A DNA stretch of 7,408 bases. Origin: Candidatus Bipolaricaulota bacterium (GTDB lineage: Bacteria; Bipolaricaulota; Bipolaricaulia; UBA7950; UBA9294). Below are positions 1 to 5,600 of the stretch, one piece after another. Location of the stretch: NCBI GenBank assembly GCA_030612485.1, contig JAUWNS010000117.1:1-7408 (forward strand). The letters are read 5' to 3'. The stretch's first letter is position 1; each line of letters opens with the position of its first letter. A model generated the notes under the pieces. It saw nothing but the letters and a program-made list of their open reading frames with translations. It was not told the origin of the DNA and searched no databases. Position numbers and translations under genes: made by a program.

Positions 1-784
1 CCAACTCCCCGCGCAAAACTGTGACAGCTCGCCCTCCCAAGTACACTCTCTTGCCCGCCACTCGAACCTGTATTACACCCCCGCGTGCTGACGCCTGATA
101 CGCTACCATCTTATCTTTCCCAAGTCGCTCGCTCCAGAAAGGACCCAGGCAACAATGGGCCGATCCCGTCACCGGGTCCTCATCAACTCCTGCCCCTGGT
201 GCAAAAAATCGTGACACGAAATCGTACTTTCCAGACGAAGCAACACTCGTGACCATGATCCCACGAGCTGACATTTCCTTAAGCCTCGCAAAGTCTGGCT
301 TCAAACCCCGTACCACTTCCTCTGACTTTACTTCCACTACATAGTCATACCGGCTCTTGCCAACATATCTCGGCACTACGCCCAGCGCCTCAACCAACCC
401 CACAGGCACACTCGCCCCTGTGGGTGGCGTCGCCGGGAAGTTCAACTCAATCTCCTCCCCCCGGCGCTCTGCCGTCAGCAACCCGCTTCGGGTATGAAAT
501 CGCGCCATATCTTCTACAGCCAGCAAACCCGTCTCCCACAATATGTGTGCACTCGCCAGCGTGGCGTGGCCGCACAACTCAACCTCGACAGCGGGCGTAA
601 ACCAACGCAGGTTAAACGCATCCCCTTCCCTGTGAAGAAAAGCTGTTTCAGATAGATTCATCTCCCGCGCCACATTCTGCATCCAGGCCTCCTCGCCTGG
701 TTCAAGTAGGATGCAGACTGCAGCCGGGTTTCCTCGGAATGGCTTTTCTGTAAAGGCATCAACTTGATAAAGAGCTATCCCCAT
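1..784 (-). CDS. PhzF-family isomerase/epimerase (3' end cut by window edge)
   Basis: The reading frame is open from ATG at 784 to the left edge (261 codons plus one base). The product has the hallmarks of the PhzF/diaminopimelate-epimerase fold: 'GNPAAVC' at residues 18-24, 'NLSETAF' around residue 43 with Glu46 matching the catalytic acid of PhzF (Glu45), 'CGHATLASAH' at 71-80 and 'DEDPVTGSAHC' at 201-211. The last residues visible, 'GGRAVTVLRGEL', look like the usual family C-terminus, so only a few codons are probably missing. An SD (AAGGAG, 795-800) lies 10 bases before the ATG. The family includes the phenazine enzyme PhzF and many homologues of unknown substrate; no phenazine genes are visible, so the reaction here cannot be named. 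The gene starts 68 bases downstream of the GNAT gene on the same strand and may be co-transcribed with it. Confidence 0.93.
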   Translation of the reverse strand, partial: MGIALYQVDAFTEKPFRGNPAAVCILLEPGEEAWMQNVAREMNLSETAFLHREGDAFNLRWFTPAVEVELCGHATLASAHILWETGLLAVEDMARFHTRSGLLTAERRGEEIELNFPATPPTGASVPVGLVEALGVVPRYVGKSRYDYVVEVKSEEVVRGLKPDFARLKEMSARGIMVTSVASSGKYDFVSRFFAPGAGVDEDPVTGSAHCCLGPFWSERLGKDKMVAYQASARGGVIQVRVAGKRVYLGGRAVTVLRGEL

Positions 785-794
785 GATGCTACTG

Positions 795-800
795 CTCCTT
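795..800 (-). promoter_or_regulatory. Ribosome binding site of the PhzF-family gene
   Basis: AAGGAG on the minus strand, 10 bases before the ATG at 784. It supports that start and independent translation from the upstream GNAT gene. Confidence 0.7.
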
Positions 801-819
801 CATCACTGATTCGCGTGTA

Positions 820-835
820 GCGGGTGTTAGCCCGC
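820..835. other. Short GC-rich hairpin between GNAT and PhzF-family genes
   Basis: GCGGG (820-824) and CCCGC (831-835) can pair over a six-base loop. Neither strand has a clear T-run directly after the stem (the plus strand continues CCCTTTA), so this is a weak candidate for a terminator or mRNA-processing structure. It lies in the 68-base gap, which has no other visible content besides the downstream SD. Confidence 0.3.
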
Positions 836-852
836 CCCTTTATGTCTTTCTC

Positions 853-1488
853 CTACTCCTCGCTACTCTCCTCTTGCAACGCCCGATACGCATCCTCTAG
901 TATGCTCATCATCACAAAGTCATAGTACGCGTGATTGTAATAATACCCTTCTCTTTGCACACCTTCTTTCCTGAACCCCACCTTCTCATAGAACCCTAAG
1001 GCCGCTTCGTTGAAGCCTACCACCCCAATAGCCACCCGATGGAAATTTAAGTACCCAAACGCGTAATCCAGCAACAAATTGATGGCCTCTGTCCCATACC
1101 CTTTTCCCCACGTCTCCTTTTCACCAATGATGATGCTCAAGTCAGTGGTGCGCCACGCGGGGAACATCCGTAACAGTCCTGCTTCTCCTATGACTCGATC
1201 GTTCTCTTGCAGCACAATGATAAACCATACCCTCTGGTCATCATTCTTTGCCCGCTCATAAAACTCTTCTACCTTTGTCCAAGACATTGGTCTGACTTCC
1301 CCAATTAAGCCTCTGATCTCGGGATCATTCGACCATTTCTGAATGTAGGTCAAATCGTCTCTGCTCAGAGGTCGCAGGTACACACGCTTTCCTACCAGGA
1401 ACTTAGGCACGATGATGGCTTGGCTTTCTTTCATACGATGTTTTTCCTTTTGTACGACTGGCAGCCTGGGCGGGCTAACATTGTTCAT
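853..1488 (-). CDS. GNAT-family N-acetyltransferase, RimJ/RimL-like
   Basis: The protein has the layout of RimJ/RimL-type GNAT enzymes, which transfer acetyl from acetyl-CoA to an amino group of a protein or small molecule. An N-terminal beta strand 'KRVYLRPLSRDDL' is followed by 'FIIVLQENDRVIGEAGL', then the acetyl-CoA pyrophosphate loop 'WGKGYGTEAI' and the C-terminal 'NEAALGFYEKVGFRKEG' signature. The start is uncertain: the frame opens at ATG 1500; ATG 1488 has GAGG six bases upstream; ATG 1434 (beginning MKESQ) has AAAGGA ten bases upstream and gives the length expected for the family. The residues before 1434 do not look like GNAT sequence, and their first codons resemble the repeat near the toxin-antitoxin cassette, so translation from 1434 is quite possible. 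The substrate cannot be inferred. Confidence 0.88.
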   Translation of the reverse strand: MNNVSPPRLPVVQKEKHRMKESQAIIVPKFLVGKRVYLRPLSRDDLTYIQKWSNDPEIRGLIGEVRPMSWTKVEEFYERAKNDDQRVWFIIVLQENDRVIGEAGLLRMFPAWRTTDLSIIIGEKETWGKGYGTEAINLLLDYAFGYLNFHRVAIGVVGFNEAALGFYEKVGFRKEGVQREGYYYNHAYYDFVMMSILEDAYRALQEESSEE

Positions 1489-1503
1489 ATCGATCCTCAT
1501 AAC
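1476..1503 (-). repeat. Short repeat copy C at the 5' end of the GNAT ORF
   Basis: Read on the minus strand this 28-base segment (starting GTTGTTATGAGGATC) matches the end of repeat copy B (2375-2402, GGTGTTATGCGGATC) except at about five positions, and copy A (about 1606-1633) more weakly. All three are in the same orientation. In B and C the segment contains an ATG followed by codons for RID and, after one residue, N. Confidence 0.45.
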
Positions 1504-1610
1504 AACACGACCACGATTGCCGTATCAGACGCCTGCCAATAGTGTTCACTGTCGGCGCAAGCGGTGAAATATCAAGCCGTTGCGAGAAGAAGTCGTTCTT
1601 ATCGCCGTAT
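1501..1610. other. Intergenic stretch without recognised content
   Basis: This lies between the GNAT ORF and repeat copy A. An ORF crosses it on the minus strand, but its composition does not resemble a known family and it runs through the repeat in a frame different from the duplicated coding frame. No convincing promoter, RNA gene or terminator was seen. Confidence 0.4.
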
Positions 1611-1773
1611 CTTATATCGATCGCCATAAGACCCTCCATGCCCGCCTGAGAGCACGTCAACTGGGGATGCAAGCTCCGGTCGGCCCCAGTCTCTACACGT
1701 ACACCACCGACGTGGTGGAATATGTCTTCCGATCGGCGAACTCGGCCTGCTTGCCATCGTTCCACTGCTTGAC
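1611..1773 (-). repeat. Direct repeat copy A, left of the toxin-antitoxin pair
   Basis: It aligns collinearly with 2387-2550. By hand count about 138 of 163 positions are identical, with one single-base indel near 1690. The right part (1735-1770) is nearly perfect and corresponds to coding sequence in copy B; the left part is more diverged and non-coding in both. The homology stops abruptly at about 1773, some 18 bases beyond the antitoxin stop codon. Confidence 0.85.
1693..1773 (-). pseudogene. Truncated duplicate of the NrdD glycyl-radical domain tail
   Basis: Read in the frame ending at TAG 1693-1695, this encodes VKQWNDGKQAEFADRKTYS and a short tail, against VEQWNDGKQAEFADRKTYS in the intact ORF at 2470-2667. 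The two copies are collinear over 26 codons plus stop without a frame break. The R, K and T codons differ only synonymously, so both copies descend from coding sequence. The part carrying the radical glycine (RVVGY) is absent: upstream the sequence switches at once to the antitoxin end. An in-frame ATG at 1788 could give a 31-residue peptide, but no SD is properly placed, so this is best read as a remnant. Confidence 0.75.
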
Positions 1774-1791
1774 GCAATGGTTGGGCATTCT

Positions 1792-2001
1792 TCATGCGTA
1801 CTCGTACACGGGCGTTTCAATGATCTTCGTGGGCTTCTTTCTGCCCTTGATCACTGCCTGAATATGCTCCACGGTCTCCGGGGCAAAGTACTGCTCGCCG
1901 GTCTCCCGGCACACCCGTGCCGGCACGTGCTCGATGAGGAAAAACTTGCCGTCATACTCCAGCGTGTAGGTTACTTCAGTTTCAATCATCGTTTCTTTCA
2001 T
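1792..2001 (-). CDS. MqsA/YgiT-like antitoxin lacking most zinc cysteines
   Basis: A 69-residue product that matches the C-terminal half of the YgiT/MqsA N-terminal-domain family: 'VTYTLEYDGKFFLIEHVPARVCRETGEQYF' followed by 'PETVEHIQAVIKGRKKPTKIIETPVYEY'. Family members normally carry two CxxC pairs that bind zinc; here the N-terminal pair is missing and the second is reduced to one Cys (VCRETGE). It is the second gene of a two-gene operon, starting 12 bases after the DUF4258 stop, with GAGG (2009-2012) seven bases before ATG 2001; ATG 2004 is possible but has only four bases of spacing. Toxin first, antitoxin second is the order known for mqsRA. The role as antitoxin is inferred from family and position. 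Confidence 0.8.
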   Translation of the reverse strand: MKETMIETEVTYTLEYDGKFFLIEHVPARVCRETGEQYFAPETVEHIQAVIKGRKKPTKIIETPVYEYA

Positions 2002-2013
2002 CATGTCACCTCG

Positions 2014-2331
2014 TCAATCCGTTTTCCGAATCCTCAAGTCAATCCAGAGTTCCGGATCGGGTTCGTACACCGTGATAATCCTGATCAGCGGCCGCGCCGG
2101 GTGGCTGCACTGAACGTGAAGCGGTCGTCCAGCATTTGTGAATCCCAGGATTAAGCAACTCGGACCATACTTATCCTCGGGATAATCCTCGATCACTTCG
2201 CTTTGGCTCGATATGGCCTGTTCCAGTTCGGACACGCTGATGTCACGCACAATAGTCTGGTCCACGGCGTGCTTCGAGAATTCATATTGCCGCCGCGCGA
2301 TCTTGTCTCGAATACTATCCAACAATGCCAT
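2014..2331 (-). CDS. DUF4258 domain protein, probable toxin
   Basis: A 105-residue protein with the DUF4258 pattern: an N-terminal helix with 'YEFSKHAVDQTIVRDISVSELEQAI', a central 'EVIEDYPEDKYGPSCLILGF', then 'GRPLHVQCSHPARPLIRIITVYEPDPELWIDLR'. DUF4258 proteins have a RelE-like small alpha/beta appearance and are commonly found beside YgiT/MqsA-type proteins, as here, so a type II toxin (likely an RNase or translation inhibitor) is the working hypothesis; activity is not demonstrable from sequence. There is no SD before the ATG at 2331, and the promoter at 2338-2366 would start transcription at or next to the ATG. The cassette lies between two direct repeats related to the nrdD 3' end. Confidence 0.82.
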   Translation of the reverse strand: MALLDSIRDKIARRQYEFSKHAVDQTIVRDISVSELEQAISSQSEVIEDYPEDKYGPSCLILGFTNAGRPLHVQCSHPARPLIRIITVYEPDPELWIDLRIRKTD

Positions 2332-2337
2332 GCAAAC

Positions 2338-2366
2338 ATGCTACCACGTTGGCTTCCGGGGGTCAA
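2338..2366 (-). promoter_or_regulatory. Promoter of the toxin-antitoxin operon
   Basis: On the minus strand TTGACC (2366-2361), a 17-base spacer and TAGCAT (2343-2338) form a good sigma70-type promoter. The expected start point, about seven bases past the -10 box, coincides with the A of the toxin ATG at 2331, so the transcript may be leaderless. GCATG occurs twice, three bases apart, across the -10 box and the start codon, which could be an operator, though that is speculative. Confidence 0.55.
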
Positions 2367-2386
2367 TCTGTAGATGTCCATCATCG

Positions 2387-2550
2387 TTTATATCGATCCG
2401 CATAACACCCTCGATGCTCTCTTGAGAGCACATCGACCGGGGCTGCAAGCTCCGACCGGTCCCAATTCTCTACGCGTGCACCACCGGCGTAGCGGAATAC
2501 GTTTTGCGATCGGCGAACTCGGCCTGCTTGCCATCGTTCCACTGCTCGAC
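2387..2550 (-). repeat. Direct repeat copy B, covering the 3' end of the glycyl-radical ORF
   Basis: Partner of 1611-1773 (about 85% identical by hand alignment, same orientation). It contains the last 26 codons of the glycyl-radical ORF, its stop codon and about 83 bases downstream. The longest identical block covers the codons for QWNDGKQAEFAD. The toxin-antitoxin pair lies exactly between the two copies. Confidence 0.85.
2411..2436 (-). other. Strong hairpin downstream of the glycyl-radical ORF
   Basis: TCGATGCTCTC (2411-2421) pairs with GAGAGC-ATCGA (2424-2436) with a two-base loop and a two-base bulge. It sits 34 to 59 bases after the stop codon of the glycyl-radical ORF. There is no T-run after it on the minus strand, so it is not a classical intrinsic terminator; a 3' stabilising structure or Rho-linked end is possible. 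The matching place in copy A can still form a weaker hairpin with G-T pairs and one mismatch. Confidence 0.45.
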
Positions 2551-2667
2551 CGGGCGCAGATAGCCGACGACGCGTGAGTAGACCTCCGCTTTCTGTCTCT
2601 CCTCCGCGGATATTATTGTCCCGTCTTCTAGAATGAGGTTACCATCTCTATCTTCGTTGTAGTTCAA
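2470..2667 (-). CDS. Stand-alone glycyl-radical domain of class III ribonucleotide reductase
   Basis: The 65-residue product ends with the motif normally found at the C-terminus of NrdD: 'VYSRVVGYLRPVEQWNDGKQ', in which Gly35 of RVVGY is the expected radical site, equivalent to the glycine of RVCGYLG in E. coli NrdD. The preceding gene ends after its zinc site and lacks this motif, so the two ORFs together make one complete NrdD. The start is TTG at 2667, with a perfect AAGGAGG SD (2676-2682) eight bases upstream, inside the last codons of nrdD; the ORFs overlap by 20 bases in different frames. This suggests translational coupling and action in trans, as YfiD/GrcA does for pyruvate formate-lyase. 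In this frame a TAA occurs two codons before the TTG, which makes a simple frameshifted single gene less likely but does not exclude a shift after that point. The first 27 residues are a linker without recognised motif. Confidence 0.88.
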   Translation of the reverse strand: MNYNEDRDGNLILEDGTIISAEERQKAEVYSRVVGYLRPVEQWNDGKQAEFADRKTYSATPVVHA

Positions 2668-5600
2668 TCTTTACGCCTCCTTGTTGGTCTTTGTGGTCTG
2701 CGTAGTTTTCTACCAGTTCTTCGTCACACTTGGGGCAGTACTTGTGCTCCCCGGGGATGTACCCGTGTTTAGGGCAGATGGAGAACGTCGGGGTGAGGGT
2801 GTAGTAGGGAAGATGGAAGTGGGTCGCGATCTTCCGCACCAAGCGCTTTGCCGCCTCCGGAGTGGGGCTGCTCTCCCCGAGGAATCCGTGGAAGACCGTG
2901 CCTCCGGTATAACGTGTTTGCAGAGGATCCTGCATCTTGAGCGCCTCGAATAGGTCCTCGGTCAACCCGACCGGGAGGTGAGTGGAATTGGTGTAATAGG
3001 GTGTCTCCCCTCCGTAACGTTCCAGGTTATAGATGCGAATATCGGGGTAACGATCGAGGTCCTTCTTGGCGAGACGGTAGCTTGCCCCCTCGGCCGGGGT
3101 CGCCTCCAGGTTGAAGATCGATCCGGTCTCCTCCTGGAATGCGCTCAGTCGTTCCCTCATGAAGTCGAGCGTCTTCAACGCGAATCTCTGTCCCTCTTCA
3201 TCGGCGATCGAGAGATTATGGAGGTTCAGCAGGGCTTCGTTCATCCCGATCAGACCGATGGTGGAGAAGTGGTTGGTCCAGTAGCCTTCCGTGCTCTCCT
3301 TGATCCTGTTTAGATAGAACTTCGAGTAGGGGTAGAGCCCGTTCTTGGTGAGCGTCTCCAGGGTCTTCCGCTTGGTGATGAGCGATTCCTTGGCGAGTTC
3401 CATGAGGTTCGTAAGTCGATCGAAGAAATCAGCCTCGTCCCTCGCGAGATACCCGAGGCGTGGCATGTTGATTGTCACCACCCCGATCGATCCGGTGAGA
3501 GGGTTGGCACCGAAGAGTCCCCCGCCGCGCTTCCGCAACTCGCGGTTATCGATCCGCAACCGGCAACACATCGACCTTGCATCCTCGGGCTTCATGTCGC
3601 TCCCGATGAAGTTTGAGAAATAGGGGATCCCGTACTTCGCGGTCATCTCCCACACGGGTTTGAGGTTCTCGTTCTCCCAGTCGAAATCTTCGGTGATGTT
3701 GTAAGTGGGAATGGGGAAGGTAAACGGACGCTCGCGCATGTCACCCTCGATCATCACCTCGGCAAAGGCACGGTTGAAGAGGTCCATCTCGTGCTGGTAG
3801 TCCCCGTAGACCGTATCCTGCAGTTTTCCGCCGACGATCACCGGCTCCCCTTTCATGTAGCTAGGGGTCTCTAAATCAAGGGTGACATTAGTGAAAGGCG
3901 TCTGGAAGCCCACGCGGGTGGGAACGTTCATGTTATAGACGAATTCTTGGATGTTCTGCTTGAGCTCATCGTAAGAGAGAGTATCGACACGGATGAACGG
4001 GGCGAGGTAGGTGTCGAGGTTGGAGAATGCTTGCGCGCCGGCCGATTCACCCTGTAGGGTGTACATGAAGTTCACCACCTGTAACAGAGCCACGCGGAAG
4101 TGCTTCGCCGGGCGCGATTCGACCTTTCCCCTTACCCCACGAAAGCCTTGTAGGAGAAGGTCTTTCATATCCCAGCCGACGCAGTTGTGATTCCACATAC
4201 CGTTTACGATGAGCGTTCCGCTCTCTGTGGTTATGTCATAGATCGTGTTGTCCGGGATCTCCACGGGGATATTGTTGATCACCCTATGCCACTCGTCACG
4301 GCCTTCATCGTGCCATGCCTTGCTGGACAGCCCTGCAGATTGGTACTTTTCAGAGGGCAGATCTTCCTCTATTTTTCTGAACGATACCCCATAGAGCGGG
4401 TATCTCTGAATGATTCTTTTTCCACGATATACGTGCTCTGTTTCCTGTCCCTCAATAGACCGATCGCGGGGAGTGAATCCAAGAAGGTCCATGACCACTG
4501 CCAACTGCTCCAAGAGCGTTCTGGCAGCAACGCGCACCGAGATGATTGTTCCCGAACTTTCGATGGTCCCGTCTCCATCGATTAGTCCAGCAATGATCCC
4601 CTTAATAAAGGGCTTGGTGTAATGTAAGAGTTCTATCGGAAGGCTCTTATGGCGAGCACCGGGAGTGATCTTGAACACTTGTTCAAAGAGGAAGCGAAGG
4701 AATGGATTCTTGACCCGCAGCTCGTATCTCTCACCCTTGCGAATAAGGCACCCAGGGATTCCGTTTCCTAAGAGCCCCTTATTGGCTCTGATCAAAGGCC
4801 CTTTCTCCCTTTGTGTTAGCGATATTCTCTGTGAGCTATTTTTATCATAAGAGATATACCCTTCAGCTAGGGCGAATCCGACAAAATAGCCAAACTCTTC
4901 TGTAAGATGAATGCGACGAGGTGCGGTAAATGATTGGGTATGGATTATCCCGTCAAGGCGGATATCATTATCGAGTTCCTCCAAAGGAACGCCGTCGAAG
5001 AAGAGTGCGTCCCCGATCCAATCGTGCTTCCGAAGCAGATCCAAGAAGTCCAAAGTCGTAACGGAAAAGAGTTTCTCCTCTTCGAAGAGACGTTTCAAAT
5101 CCGCCGTAAAAAGAAAGTCGCCTTCATCGACCTCTTGTGCTTCTTTTTCTTTATCTTGGGTGATCATCGGATGGTTGTCGGTTACAATGACGCTTCGGCC
5201 TCCACGGTTCTTGATGAAGCGCATCGATCGGTCTTTCTTCTTCTGAGTGACCTGCGCCACTTTCGTCCATCCGTCCTTATCGAGAACATATACGGGTTCA
5301 CTGGGATATTTTGCGATTGCACCGTCTGCTTCGTTAAGAGGAATCGCCTCTTCCGGCAGCCCGGCAAAGAGCTGTTCAAAGGACAGGAGCTTTACCCGTC
5401 CCTCCACTCTCGCTATAATAACTTCTTTTCCGTAATAGGTATACGCACCAAGTGTCCCTAAATCGTGTATGTGGAAATCGCCGCGTTCATGCGTCTCGCG
5501 AATCTCACCCGGGTAGATCTTGTTCAGCCAGTAGCGGGTGATCACCCGATCGGTGATGTGAGTGTTCAACCCCTGCAGGGAGTAGCTCATGTTGCTGTTC

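Noticed and set aside
1475..1795. Minus-strand 106-residue ORF crossing repeat copy A
   Set aside because: It reads the duplicated coding block in the wrong frame compared with the intact glycyl-radical ORF, has no family resemblance and no well placed SD.
1611..2550. Integron attC-like recombination sites around the toxin-antitoxin and GNAT genes
   Set aside because: The gene types and GTTATGC-like ends are suggestive, but no paired RYYYAAC/GTTRRRY boxes were found and the repeat includes coding sequence, unlike attC sites.
2374..2577. Plus-strand ORF across repeat copy B (and the matching one at 1580-1861)
   Set aside because: It is antisense to the glycyl-radical ORF tail; the two versions resemble each other only because the DNA is repeated. 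No SD or family match.
2648..2690. Programmed +1 frameshift joining nrdD to the glycyl-radical ORF
   Set aside because: No slippery sequence was recognised, the target frame is closed by a TAA two codons before the TTG, and the SD spacing fits initiation. It is kept only as a lesser alternative.
4187..5461. Several plus-strand ORFs opposite the intein
   Set aside because: They are antisense shadows of a clearly recognisable intein and lack family signatures.
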